Source of the DNA: Pratylenchus scribneri
Lineage: Eukaryota; Nematoda; Chromadorea; Rhabditida; Pratylenchidae
NCBI GenBank assembly: GCA_030063045.1
Contig: JAQSEB010000003.1
Span: 744,001 to 808,000, forward strand
Length of the DNA stretch: 64,000 nucleotides
Direction of reading: 5' to 3'
The translations under genes and the position numbers were made by a program. The notes under the pieces are model-generated. The model was not told the origin of the DNA and did no database searches. It worked only from the letters and a program-made list of their open reading frames with translations. Positions 20,801 to 33,300 of the stretch are shown here, piece after piece (position 1 is the first letter of the stretch; every line of letters begins with the position of its first letter).

Positions 20801-23696
20801 GATTGTGGTGGATTTCCTCCTCCGTTTCCAGCAATTTTTGGTGGGGAAAAATTCGACGAAGCCAATGAACTGTGACGTCGAAGTGCCAATTGTGGATTGG
20901 CTGGGCCCAGAGGTTGCCGATGGATTGGATTGTCCAAAAGTGTGGTCTAAATTTAGGGAATAATATAGAATGATGGATTTGAAAGGAAATAAAAAATTTT
21001 TATTCCCAAGAAAAAATCTGAAAAAAAAATATTTCAAAAATTCCACTCGATTTAAAAAAAAATATTTCAAAAATTTCACTCGATTTAAAAAAAAAATTCA
21101 AAAATTCCACTCGATTTTTAAAAAAAAATATTTCAAAAATTTCACTCGATTTTTAAAAAATATTTCAAAAATTTCACTCAATTCAAAAATTTCGCTCGAT
21201 TTTTAATTTCAAAAATTTCATTCAATTTTTAAAAAGTATTTTAAAAATTTCACGTGAATTTAAAAAAAAATATTTCAAAAATTTCTACTTCAATTTTAAT
21301 AATCTTGAGTTTTAATCAAATGCCCTCCGGCGGGAATGTTTGCGTCCAAGTCAAAAAGAAATTGAAAGAAAATTGCCTGTTGGCCATAAGAAATCTATCC
21401 CCCTTTTAAAATTGTGCCGTGGCATTTCCCGGAAATGCGCGGATTTCCGACCTCATCGCTAGCTGACTAATAAACCCTCCGCATCCCATTCCCCCAAGCC
21501 CCAATGGTGGTTAAAATCCATTAAAATTGGCGTCGATGGGATTAAATCAAAGAGAGGATTTCGGTTTGTTTTGTAACCTTTCCATTTCCCTATAGCCCTA
21601 GGTGGCAATAATCCGCTGCCGCCCTTTTGTGAAGCCGTTTGCCCTCTCTTTCCTTACGCAATCCACAAGTCAAATCCAATAACAATTAAATGAATGAATG
21701 GTTACAAATACAAACCCAAAGCCTGATCATTGAATAAAAAATTGAGGAATATCTAATTCATCGAAAAATGGTTCATAAGTTTATCCTAAGGTCACAAAAC
21801 TTATATTTTTTCGATGTATCTCGTAAAGATAAATAATTAGATTATAGTATATTTTTGATTAGGGTTTAACCAATTTAAAATTTGTTTTGAACCAAAAAAG
21901 TAAGCCGAGTTTAACCGTTTAATACTCTTTAATTTTGACTAATTTATAATTTAAATAAGAAGTGTGCATAGATTTATTGATTGATTTTGAAATAAAAATC
22001 ATAAAACAGTTTAGACGGTTTAATATCCTTGAATTGTAATCAAACTATGATAATTTATTTACCAATCAACGTGTTTTGATTAGATTTATCGTTAGGCTAT
22101 AGTGTTTTTATAGTAAATCAACAATTATTTTGGCCTTTGGCGTCATATACTTTTTTCGGTAATTTCAGTGTTTTTCCGACAAATTAAATACCACCATCCA
22201 AAGATGTCATTCCTTTCATAGTCTACCAATTTAAAAAACCAGTATTTATGGCTTTATTAAAATTCAAGTTAAAATAGGCTAAAAAATTACCAAAAAATAA
22301 ACAAAACACACCTGCTGAATTGACGGTGGGCAATTTTCTTCCTTCTTCACCGCTGGCTTCAAATCGCCTTCACTTCCGAATAACATTGGCTTTTCCTCCA
22401 ACAATGCGGACATTTCACCCGAAAAGGGTTCAAATTTAGCAAATGGTTCAAATTTGCGGGGCAATGGCGTTGTTCTCTGCTGTTGTTCTCCATTGTTGGT
22501 GTAAAGTAACAATTCATGATGCTGAAGGCTGGCTGGTCGACCGCCTCCTCCACAAATTCCATTGCAATTCTGTTGACCACCATTTGATGAGTGACCGCCA
22601 TATTTGCCAGCAGCAGCCTCAATCGATGCGGATGAAGCACGTCGAAGTTGGCTGGCAGGTCGCGCGGAATGTGGCCGTGTGAATGCGTTGAATTGTTGGC
22701 CAATGTTTTGGCTGGTTGCAGTGGCCATTGATGTGGAATTTACGGCACAATTTGAATTGGAATTGTCCGAAATTGTGTTCATATTTGGAATGGAAACGGA
22801 GGCGGACAATGTGGCAGCCGAAGTCGTGGAAGGTGCCATTGTGGAGGATGTGTTGCAGGAATTCTGGAGGCTGTTGATCAGAAAGGATGGTGACGCTTGT
22901 TGTTGTTGCCTGTTAAAAAGAAAAAATTTTATTGATATCAATATTTTTAAGGAATATATTTTTCAAAAAGAAGCTCAAAATCAAAAGCAATGTTTTTTAT
23001 CAATTTTTTGTTGATTTTTTAAATAAATTTTTATATCAAAATATATCAATATTCTGTCATTTTTTGTAAAGAATACACATTTTGGCAATTTTTAAAAAAT
23101 ATATAAAAAAAATTCCTTTTTTGGAAAAAAATAAAAAAAATTTGGAATTTTTAAATTGTAAATTTTTTTAAAAAATTTATTTTGAAAATTTTTAATTTTG
23201 GAAATTTTTTGAAAAATTAATTTTGGAAAATTTTGAAAAATAAAATTTTTAATAAAATAAATATTTTAGAAATTTTCATCAATGCTTCGCCTACATTTTG
23301 CCATTTATTTCAATATTTTATTAATTTTATTTCAATAAAAATCCCCTCTCTACCTATTAAATTGTTGTTGCTGATTTCGAATATCGGACACAACAAATTG
23401 TGGCTGCGATTGGCCTAGCAACAAATGCGATGAATTCGTCGAGAATTGTGGTGCCAAAATGGCACTTCCACCGCCTCCAGCAAATGTGCTGGTGAAGAGG
23501 GGGAATTGTGCGGGCATTTGCTTTTGCCTTTGATTGAATGTTTTGGATTTGGGAGGAAATGTGTTGAAATTTTGTTTAATTTGTTGCTTAAAATCGAGGT
23601 AGATGGATGGCGAGGAACTCCAATTAAAATTATCAAGGTGATTTTGTTGAAGCAGATTTGGAACAACGGAATTGATCAAAATGTTGATTTGTGAAT
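14900..23696 (-). CDS. lin-1: LIN-1/ELK-type ETS transcription factor
   Basis: Nine exons in consistent phase: 23696-23354, 22909-22312, 20946-20611, 20137-19807, 19230-19059, 18721-18342, 17780-17463, 16794-16321 and 15102-14900 (TGA); 1051 codons seen. The ETS domain spans residues about 397-477, from [11 protein letters not shown] to GQKFVYRFV. Its recognition helix [16 protein letters not shown] keeps both DNA-contacting arginines. Near residue 963, SLFQFPP is the FxFP ERK-docking motif characteristic of LIN-1. SP/TP sites follow, including RSPDSLKTP near the end. SUMO-type motifs are VKKE (22339-22350) and IKEEP (about 18550-18564). Flanking regions are Gln/Asn/Ser-rich. In nematodes LIN-1 represses vulval fate until ERK phosphorylation. 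The N-terminus is unsettled: the first exon starts at an acceptor in phase 1, but the first AUG in it (23517) is in frame and could serve if spliced leader is added there. Two introns use GC donors (after 20611 and 16321). The ETS domain lies more than 300 residues in, later than I expect for LIN-1. Confidence 0.93.
15182..15818. mobile_element. Fold-back element B, about 637 bp, in the last lin-1 intron
   Basis: Long inverted arms of about 310 bp with a short centre. Each tip carries four tandem 16-bp units of the form GCGACAATTCGGCAGT, with small variations between units. Inner arms share AAACCGTTTTCGGTAT, GACGCGTCGAATGGTATAT and TGGTTTCGCATAA in inverted orientation. There is no coding capacity. 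No clear target duplication survives. The GACGCGTCGA core is shared with element A. Confidence 0.92.
17942..17984. repeat. Perfect 15-bp hairpin in a lin-1 intron
   Basis: AAAGCTGGGAATTCG is followed after a 13-base loop by its exact complement CGAATTCCCAGCTTT. GGTTACCGGATT and ATTCCGGTTTTCGGGGTAAC follow and may form a second, imperfect stem, so the whole 17940-18035 block could be a small inverted-repeat element. It sits in the intron between exons 18342 and 17780. Confidence 0.6.
19446..19729. repeat. 24-bp tandem repeat, 11 copies plus a degenerate one
   Basis: The unit AATCAGAACAGGCGGAATTA plus TTAA, exactly 24 bp, is repeated from 19466 with almost no variation (one G to A change near 19649). 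A diverged unit with AACGGATGG lies at 19446-19462. The unit length is a multiple of three and contains no stop in one frame on each strand, giving artificial ORFs of repeated SEQAELLK (plus) and NSACSDFN (minus). It lies inside a lin-1 intron. Confidence 0.95.
20998..21290. repeat. Degenerate tandem repeat of TTTCAAAAATTTCACTCGAT
   Basis: About eight diverged units of 25-37 bp, each with a run of A, ATTTCAAAAATT and CCACTCGATTT or TCACTCGATTT. It sits in the lin-1 intron upstream of the first ETS-domain exon. No coding meaning. Confidence 0.8.
21770..22115. mobile_element. Degenerate relative of the fold-back elements (D)
   Basis: Contains decayed inverted copies of the element A interior. 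It has a GGTTTAACC-type segment, GTTTAACCGTTTAATACTC, and later GACGGTTTAATATCC with ATCAAACTATGA and CCAATCAACGTGTTTTGATTAG. The same segments occur in A as GGTTTAATACCC, ATCAAACCATGA and CCAATCGATGCGTCTCGATG. Ends are not defined. Lies in a lin-1 intron. Confidence 0.5.
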
Positions 23697-26600
23697 CTGG
23701 AAATTAAACAAATTATTTTTATGTATTTTAAAATGTGGAAATATTCGCGAAAATTGGACGAAATTGTTAAACGGAGTGAATAAAATAACTGGCACATTTT
23801 TTAATTAATAATTTGGATTTATTTATGGCTTATTAATTTGAAATGAATTAGTTTAATTGCAAAAAAGGTAAAACATTGGGCTTAATTTCAATTAAATGCT
23901 GTTAATTAGATAATATTTAAATTAATGAATTACTCGAATGGAATTTGGTTTTAAATAATTAATTTTTGCTCACTGTCAATTAGATGATAGTTTTGCCTTT
24001 TTGCAGCTATAATTTATTCGCAAAATTGTATATTTTTTTAGGGGGGGGGGGGGGATTTTGGACTTTGAATATCAAAATAATATCAAAGTGGCCTAAATTG
24101 CAAAAAATAATGGCCATTGGATTCGCTTGCCCTACAATTAATTGATATGGTAGGGCACTCTCCCGTTGATGTATGAATGAGAACATTGCGCGGGAATCAC
24201 ACACGGTTGGTGTGCCTTTTTTCCCAATTGTGGCCTCTGCCTCCTGGCAACAAAACCCCAATCCCATCCCTTCACAAAACTCCTTTTCCCCTCCGCTTTA
24301 TAAGGTTTGGCCATTGGCATTGTTAGGGCACAAAAATGCCGCGAGCGAAGCAGTGTACAAAAGGGAAGGAGGGGGCGGCACAATGGAGAAGGAGGAAAGG
24401 GAAATGAAAAGGGAAGAGCGGAAATTGGGAAAAGGCCGAAAATGCATTGGAATTTGAAGCAGAAAAATGTGGAAATGAAACGGATTTTTTACCGCATGCC
24501 TCCAAATTTGACCGAATGCCTCCAAATTTGGTGGTGCCAAAATTGGATGAGATTTGAAGTGCGAATCTAAATTTGGCATTTGCACAAAAATAAATCTATT
24601 CATCATGTGTTGAACCTCACGAAATTTAAGTGGAAAAAAGGTTATTGTGCGAGAATTGGAGGCTATTCTTGTGAGGAAATTGGCATAAATTTGGAAGTGT
24701 GTCATTTCCATATTTAGAGGTTTTGGTTAAATTTAGACTAATTTATTTTTGGCCTAGTTCTTCTAATAATAAGCAGATTTCTATGAATCTTTAGCATTAA
24801 TTTACGTTTTGTAATTAAGCAATATTTGGCTGCCACTCATTTTAGAGATTTATCATAATTAGAGTTTTTTGGGAGGGGGGGGGGGGGTAACTTTTGGCTG
24901 CAATTGGCCAAGTTTGGCCCAATATATATTTTGTAAAAAATAAAAATTGTTAGTTGCTGCCATTTTCCTTTGAATTTAGTGAAAGGAAAGATAAGAAATA
25001 TATTTTTTGTAATAAATTCAGCTTCTGGCTCCTATGGAAAAAAGTGCCGGAGAATTTTAGGGCACACGGCATAAAGGTAGGGCTAGGGGGATTGTAAAAG
25101 TTCAGAGGTTATCGCAGGCAAAATGCACACAAAAAGGTGATGGGCTGCTATGTGGGTGGACGGATGGACGAATGTCACCGATGAAAATGAAAATTTTTTT
25201 CGGTGGACGGCGAACCCCGGGCCAATACAAAAAAGTGAATGAATGGATGGACGGCACACCGGGGGAACTTACAATGTTGCTGGGGAAAACGTTAATTGAA
25301 TTTTTTTTAGGGCGACGGAAGAGGATGAATTTCCCCTTCCACATTTTTGGATTGACGGATGGACATAAAAATTGTGGACAGATTGGGCCTACGGATGGGG
25401 AAGAGGATGAAGAATTTTTTTTGGTGGATTCGCCGGACACCCCAAAATAATATTCATCGCCGGCGATGATCGGCGACAGAGAATGGACCGGCGGAAAATG
25501 TGGGGAAAATCATTTTTGGGATGATGATTAGGGCATTTTTTGCATAATCCCTTTTGGACATGCATTGGATTAATTTATTGAGGGACAGTGGGGCTGATGA
25601 ATGATTGGTGACCAATGATCAATGGGGCATTTTTGATCATCAATGGCATTTTTGAAGAAATAAAATTATGGCAATTTTTTGGGGAATTGAGATAGGGAGG
25701 AAAGAAATAAGGGAAAAAATAATTTTTAATTTGAAAAAACTTTTTTCCGAAAATTTTAAAAATTTTCGAATTTTTAATGAATCGAAAATTTTTTAAACAT
25801 TTTGGTGTTTTTTTATTTATTAAAAAGTTGAATTAATCGAATGAATTATTATTTTGTTATTATGATCACAATTTCAATTTAAAAATAGCGGAGGCGTTCA
25901 AAATACAAAAAATAGAGTAAAAATAAACTAATAATTAGGCTAATTAGGCCTATGGGACATTTGTTGGCAGAATTCAGCAGAAAAGATTAGCTTATCTTTA
26001 GGCTTTTACATTTTTTTTGTGATTATAAAAAATGAAAAATAATTGTTTTTATGATATTTTTATTTTGAAGGAATTGATTTATTTTAATGAAGATTTTGTC
26101 GTACAAACCATCATAAATCTGGGTATTTTTTTAAGCAAATTGCGCCGAAAACGTACATTAGCCAATTTTATAGGTTCAATCTCAAAATTCTATTTCAAAA
26201 GTGTGGCCCAAAATGTCAATCTATTTTTCTTTTGTGACCATGTGAATAATTTAGTCAATTTGCAGATTTTAAATTTGAAAAATGGCAAATAAAAATTAGC
26301 ATTTTTTGTTAAAGTTTTGAGTTATTTTTGAATTCACCCTCCTTAAATTCATGCGGAGAGCAGCTGCTCCTTTGATGGCTTTTAGTCAAATTATTAGAAT
26401 TGAAAATGGCAAGGACAAAAAAAAGACAAAAAAGGAAAGAGGTTGGAATAAGGAATGTCCTAGGAAATTTAGGGCCAATGGAAAGTGTGGCCATAAACCG
26501 AAGGGAAGGGCCAAATGACAAGGGGAAGGCCAAAACTAGAATGGGGAGAAGGTTGATGATAAGTGGAAAAGGAAAGGGGAGAACGGTTGGTTGGTATTGG

Positions 26601-28401
26601 GAACACACAAAATAATTGGCATTGGCACACGCCGTGGAATGCGGAGGAAAAAAGGAGGGAATGGATATTATTGAGTGGTCGATGTGCCATGAAATAAGTG
26701 CCCCGCGTCGCGTGAATCGACAAAAAACCGACTCAAAAGGTGCCGACAGGAAATGCCAGTGTCTCTATCTGGTGCCATCGAATGCTTCTTTCTCGCTTTG
26801 CATATCTCTGGCCATATCCTTGGCCCCAAATTGGACTTAGGTCCGGTTTCTTTTGAAGGCTTTTCCTCTCTCTATTCCCGTTCTCAGCATTCATTCTCTA
26901 TGCCAATATATCCGGCCGGCATTTTCCTCCTTTCTATGCCCTTGTCTTCCCTATTTGACATGGAACACAGTTCGTGGCGCTGTGGAAATGCGGCATTCTT
27001 TATACTCTTTAACCAAAAGCTTAATGCCAATGCTAATGACAGAGGGCAGAAAAGATGTCAAAACTGTTGCCAACGCATTCCTTGGCCATTTTTCCATTAG
27101 TGGCTAGAGCCTAGCCTCTTTATCAGTTAGAGATCTCCTCAAGTCGATGGAATATAGAGAATGCTTCATGCAAATATATAATGACAGCCTTTTAGCCGCT
27201 TAACCCGCCATTGGCATTTGCCAAGCTGCCAATTCGGCTACCTTTTTTCATTGTTGAACCTTTGGCCACATCGGTTGAATTCTTTCTTCTTTGGCCAACT
27301 TTTATCCCTTATTAGGTCAGGCAAGTTTTTCCCCACGGTCAACTAGTGCACAAAATATGTGTTCTCTGTACTGCTCACATTATCTCAAGCCCGCGTGACG
27401 AGGGTGGCATAACAAAATTGAAGGCACTTGGCCAAATAGCGCCATAGTAAAGAGGGTCACCCATTTTACGTCCGAATTTATCCCACACTCTATCAAAGCC
27501 AAGGCCATCTATTCATTCTCCTGCCAATATTCGTTGAATATTTTGGCAGAATGGAGAGCTCATTTATTAGCTTATTAGAAGTATGATGGATGGCATTAGA
27601 TCAGGAATAAGGAAATTGTGGCCAATTTAGTAGGGAGGTACCGATGAGGGGCTGATGGGGACGTTTAGCACGGTAAATTGTTCGTTTTATGAACTATGGA
27701 AACTAAAGTTTTGGTCCCGCCTAAGCGAGGTGTGGAAAATGAATTAGGGAAAAATCTCGCATTTAATTGACTGCCATTATGTTGTTATTGATAATGGCAT
27801 TAAATCCACAAGGCAAAAAGGAGCTATTTGTATCCCTTTTCCGGTTGGCCTATGATAAAGAATGAAATTTATTGCGGTGAGGTGAAATGGTTGCCACTAG
27901 TCAATGTCAATGAGAAGGACGGGGCTGATGGGGCGGTGACATAGCAAACCGTGTTCGCTGTATATTCTGAACTCATTTAAAGTGTTGCCCTTGGAAGAGT
28001 GTGCAGAATGAAAGAACGTATTTTGGAAAAATGCCACATTTAAGCTGCCCACTGTCAGCTTGTTGACAGTGGCAAATTGTTCGCCTTTTCCGGTTGGCCT
28101 TTGACAAAATGGATTTTCCGGCCAAAAGGCGCTTTTTTAGTAATTTTTAACCAAATATTTTTCTTAAGATGCAAAACAAACATCATTTAAGAAAGGAATT
28201 TTTGAACTTTTTTTTGTTTTAAAATGGAATAATTTTGGGGATGATTCCATTTGGGTTCTTCTGCTCCATTGGGCCAAAAATAAAGCATTCATTGTCTATT
28301 TTTATTCGCCTACTTTGCTGGTTGAGTTATTCGCATATTTGTAATTTGTATGAAACAGTGGGCACTGGGTATATTTTTATGCTGATGCGTGGACTTATTG
28401 G
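23697..28401. other. Gene-poor stretch upstream of lin-1 exons
   Basis: Holds poly-G runs at 24039-24054 and 24876-24888 and a purine-rich block at 24.3-24.5 kb. There is a pair of loosely similar segments sharing CCTTTTCCGGTTGGCC (about 27.74-27.87 and 28.01-28.11 kb). I find no exon with start or splice evidence. It could be promoter and 5' flank of lin-1, or part of a very long first intron. Confidence 0.4.
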
Positions 28402-28617
28402 GGTACTTGTATGTTATCTACCTCTAGATTTTTTGGCTCACCTGGGGGAAGGTACCGGTGATCCCCCGATGATCCCCATGGGTCATCCGGTTTAGGGTTA
28501 GGGTTTTTAGGGGATAGGTTATCATTTCACTTATCTCTAACCCTAACCCTAATCACCTTAACTAAGAGGAGATTCAGGTGAGCCAAAAAATCTGGAGGTA
28601 GATAACATACAAGTACC
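28402..28617. mobile_element. 216-bp MITE with TTAGGG-like core
   Basis: Inverted ends of about 42 bp run from GGTACTTGTATGTTATCTAC to the matching GTAGATAACATACAAGTACC, with AGATTTTTTGGCTCACCTG inside each arm. Between the arms lie TTTAGGGTTAGGGTTTTTAG and CTCTAACCCTAACCCTAA in inverted orientation. Flanks CTTATTGG and TTTTTTGG may be a diverged 8-bp duplication, which would suggest hAT. No ORF. Confidence 0.88.
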
Positions 28618-29214
28618 TTTTTTGGCCGGAAAGGAACAATTTATAGTATGGAATGGGCCAATGGCCAATTTGAAGGCAAAAATGCGAAGGAAAATTGGAG
28701 GTGAAAATGAGAAAAAAAAATGAGGAGGAGGGGAGGAAAACGCCAATTTGGAAAAGGCCACCACTTTTGCTTGTTTTAATTGTAGCAGTGCGCAAGATTT
28801 AAATATAAAGATGGAAAATGGCCAAAGAAGGAAACGGGTGGAAGATGCAAAAAAAGGGAAAACTGTGGGCGGATAAAAGGAGTGAAATTCGCATGACTGT
28901 AGGGCACAAAATTTGTTGTTGGTTCAAAAATGGAAAATTGGAATTGGTTTTTCGTTCTTTCACCCCCAAAAATTCTCAAAAATGGAGAATAAAATAAAGG
29001 GAATGGAGGATATTTTATTGACAGATGCAAAAAGGGGATATGGCAATGGCATGAAAAAAGACAAAAGAATGAACTTAAAATGGAAGGCATAAATGAATAA
29101 TAGAACAGAGAACGGCGGTGAGTTCTTTTTGGGTGCAGCCTGTAGCCTGAATTTTCATTGGGACAACTTGTTGCAATTTATTATAACTAATTAAATTAAA
29201 TGAATTATTATGAT

Positions 29215-29480
29215 TTGTATCAAATTAAATAGCAGACACTTTTGGCTATCAAATTATTTTAAATTTATTTAAATTTCTTTTAGAATTGATGTAGTTATGC
29301 AAAACCATTTTTAGTATGACAATTATTGTATATTGACAATATTTTAAGTGTTTTTTGAACATAACTTAGTCTAATTTGAACCAATTTAAATAAAATTAAC
29401 ATAATTTGAAAGCCAAAAAATCTTCTCTTTAATTTGATATAAAAATCACCAAAAAAGGTTTTTAATCTTTTATTATTAAT
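29215..29480 (+). repeat. Dispersed repeat, copy 1
   Basis: Shares an ordered series of segments with 43300-43570: CTTTTGGCTATCAA, a TTTATTTAAAT block, TTAGAATTGATG, AAAACCATT, a GAACCAATTTAA-type segment and CTTTAATTTGATAT. Both copies have the same orientation and no ORF. Confidence 0.55.
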
Positions 29481-29782
29481 ATTATTGGCGTTAAATTGGG
29501 GCCTTTTCAGGTGTCATTTGGCCAATTCCCAGTTTTGGCATCTCAATTTTCGACTAATATTCATCTGGTTTAATCCACCCACTTTATTGACTAGGACCAG
29601 ACACTAATGCACAATTTTTTTATTGAACTAAAAATGAACGGAAAATGAATAAAAAGAAACCCAAAGGAAATGGAGGAAAAAAAAGGCCGAAGGATTTCAC
29701 GCCAAATTGGCTGGCCTAGTTGTGATGGTGGTGGCAAAAACGCAATTCCGGAGGGACGCCGCTATGGCCACCGGCCTCTTCT

Positions 29783-30310
29783 GTGGGCCCGTTCCCTGTT
29801 CTCCTTATAAAAAAAGAGATGAAAGGAAGGTTTTGGACCACTTTCCCTTATAAAAGGGAAGGAGGCCAAAACGCCAGCCGGCGGTCCATTTCCTTTCGGC
29901 AGCGGCGCGGCAGTCCATTTGCCCCTTTCCTCTGTTTCCCTTTCGGTTTCCCTCGGTTTTTTTTTGCCTCTATTGATGCCGTTAACGTCATCGACATTCG
30001 ACATCATCATTGGTTGATGGTGGCACCAAAATTCCTTTGGCCAATTTCGTTCGTTGGCCACCAGGCCCCATGGAAACTAAGGGACCGTGGGCGCCTTCAT
30101 CAAAGAGGAGGGAAAGGGGCGCGGGAAAAATGGGTGGGCGTAGATAAGCGAGAAGGAAATGGGAATGGGGAAAGGAAATCGAACTGGGAAAAGGGTTTTT
30201 GGGCCAAAATGGCCGTCATCGAAGGTAAATTGGAGCCAATTGGAATCATCAATACATATTCGGAAAAACAGATTGGATGGATATGTGAAAATGAAGGGAA
30301 AATTCTGTAA
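29783..30310 (+). other. 175-codon open frame of uncertain reality
   Basis: The longest ATG-initiated frame outside the recognised genes. Its last third reads like protein (AKMAVIEGKLEPIGIINTYS, then KQIGWICENEG), but the first part is Arg/Phe low complexity and overlaps a 99-codon minus-strand frame. Two TATAAAA-like sites (about 29806 and 29848) lie inside its first codons, which suits a promoter better than a coding start. No domain recognised. Confidence 0.18.
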
Positions 30311-33300
30311 AAAAAAGGGGGAATAAAATTTTTAAAAATGATGTAATTTAAGGGAAAAATGAAGCTGGGAAAAATATTGGGTTTCACGTAAATGCGCGAT
30401 TTTTGCTGGAAATTAAAAACTTGCTAGCCGAATGAAAGCCGAACTCCTCGCCTCCTCTTAAAAAGGCGACTCTACCAAAAATGGAAAGCGAATGGGCGGA
30501 AAAGGAAGGCGACTTCCACTTCTAGGCATTTTCTTTAGAAACTTCCCCTTTTAGGCATTCTTTTTTGGACTTTTCTTCCTTCCGTCGGAAATTTACCCTT
30601 TGGCGTTTTCCTTTTCGGGAATTTGCATATCTCATGCCTCGCGGGCATTACTTTTGGTACAGTTTCCCGAAGGTAATTTCTTTTTATTTCCCTCTCTGTC
30701 CCATTTCTTTTCGGCCTTTCTATTTTCAATCACTTTTTAGATTTCCTCCAAGGCACATCTGTGTGGATTTTCTTTTGGCCTTACGGCGGCATTTTCTCTT
30801 CCTTCGCCACTATCTTCTTTTCCGATCCCCTTCCCATTAATATTCATTAAAATGGACTAAGAAAGAATTTTTGGAGTTCTCGGCTTACATCCCCCTCCCA
30901 TTTTCATCTGGCACATTCCTATTTTCTTCCTTCCTCCCTTCTTTTGTCAAGTATTCCATTTTTGGCATCAATGCCAGCTGCTTTTCCTAATATTCACATT
31001 TTAGGCAGTCAATTTCCTTTGACATTTTTCGGCTAGACCAAAGAATGTTTTTGGCACAATAATGAAATTAATAGTAAAACTAATTTTTGGGGAATTAAAT
31101 GGAAATTAAATCATAAGCAAATAATTTAAAATTACAAAAAACGATAAATTTACTAAAATTATTTTTAGGCTATATAAATTGGCTCAAAACTAAGTGTTGG
31201 AGCTGGTTTATATTAAAAGTTAGCTTGGGATTTGAGAAAAGGATTAGACTAGGAATATAGGATTCTTAAATAGTTAAGAATCATTTGGCCAAATTTTTGG
31301 CCCAAAAAAGTTGATTTTTCGACATGAAATTTTTAATATAAATTAATATTTTTCCCTAAATTAAAATGCATTTCCAAAACATAATGGTAAAATTAGTACA
31401 AATTAAATGAAAAAAAGTAAATAGAAATAGGAAAAATGATTAAAAATGGTTTTAGGATTTAGGTTAATTACACTTGAACGTGGGCGTTTCCGCGCCGCGC
31501 GCAATAAAATCCGGCAAAAATGTCATCCAAACAGGAAAAAATGGTCATTGAATGTTCATTAAAAGGTAATTATTGTAGATAAATATGGCGATTAAAAATG
31601 GAAATGGAAATGGGAGAGGATGTTTTGGCCTAAAAAAATATGCCGAGAAAAAGTTATGAAAGGGGGCGGCGATTATGGAAGCAATTACCTATTTTTTGGG
31701 GGAAATTAATCTGAGTTTATTTTGCTAAAGGAATTTGGCCAAATTGGTGAAAGGAAATTTTGCGAAAAATAAATGGTTAATTAGAATGGGAAATTATGAG
31801 AAAATTGCAGAATATATCAAAATTTAAAAATTTAGAAAAATTATAATTTTTCAAATTGGAAATTTTCAACGCCGAAAATTTTTTCCTTTTTGTGCATCTA
31901 AAAATGTAAAAAATGTATAAAAATTTTTTGCTGTATTTTAGGCCACATTTCTTTTTGTAAGCGAATTTCCCCCACATGCATTTTTGGCCCCATTTTTCTA
32001 TTTGATCGTGAATTCCCCACATTTTTTGCTTGGCCCGAATTTTAGTTGTGGCCGGACGAAAATGAACTCTTCATTGAAAGAAAAGCTGAATGAAAGCCCG
32101 GCGGATGACCCAATCGGATGAAGAAGACAGCACACTTTTTGACCTTACTGCAGATGGTCAGCGAAAAGTGGGAAAAGTCGTGACGTCCCAGTTGATTGTG
32201 GCCAAAAAAATTTTTTTTGCGTGAGCGGAAAGAGCAAACATTGGGGACTATCCTGACTGAGAGGGGAAGGGGAAAAGGAAAAAGGGAGAAGCGGGTCAAG
32301 AATTCGCTGGGCACTTTTGGTAAATGGCTGCGGGATCAAAACAGAGGATAGAAGCAATTTGCCTGGATCTTCACCTTACTTTTTTTTGAAAAGTTCAAAT
32401 GAAATCAAAAATGAATTCATAGAATGGTAGAAGTCTTTTTAAGATTGGTAAATGAAACTTATAAATGTCTACATTTATTAGTGCCTCCTTCGGTTTTTGG
32501 ATGGCTAATAAGTGACAAGTGAGGCAATATCCAAATTAAGAAAGGCGGTGTATCATTAAAAATCCAAAGTTTTTCCTCTATAATTGGGTCTATTAAAATT
32601 TTATGAAATTATTTAAATTTGTAAAAATATTTGAGTACAACCGAATTTTCGAGCAAAAGCTGATTATTTTATAAATTTTTTAAACACTTTTTAAGAAGAA
32701 ATATAGGGCTTTCCAATTTTCTATTAGTACATTCCTGAATTGGTCGATTTCTTGTTGGGTTATGGCCAAAATAAATGGTCAGGTAAAAATAAATCTTGTC
32801 ATTTGGGCGATCCAAAATGTTTTGTACTTTTTCTTTCGCCGATTTAACCATCCTTTTCTTTTGATTTATTCCCCCTTTTATTCGATTATCCACTGCCAAT
32901 ACTAATTTGTGATTTCCCTTACCTAATTGCCTAGGTTTGGCCTAAATTGTTCAAAACCGTGGGGAAATAACATTGAATTAAGGTGAAGGCAAAAAAAATT
33001 AATTTGATTGTCGGCGTTGAAAAAATTTTCTTTTTAGTTTTAGTCACCCGTAAAGGCAAAAATTTATCTCTAATTTATTTAATTGAGAGAAATTATAACT
33101 TGAATGAATAATTTTGTGGCAATTTTCCGCTAATTTCCGGTCAAATTATTAATATGTACTATATAATTAAATTTGTCTAATTTGAAGTGGGAATTTTAAT
33201 TGTTTTTGTTGAAATTATTAATGCATAAAATTTGTTAAAAACAAAATAATAAAATTAAGGGCATATAATTTGATTTAAAAATGATAGAAAATTAGAAAAA

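Noticed and set aside
25172..25450. 92-codon plus ORF
   Set aside because: Some coding-like stretches, but no domain or splice context and built on GGA/GAA-biased DNA.
28235..28495. 86-codon plus ORF
   Set aside because: Its second half is the arm and core of the MITE at 28402-28617.
28480..28560. Telomere end
   Set aside because: Only two or three TTAGGG units in each orientation, inside an inverted-repeat element and surrounded by ordinary sequence.
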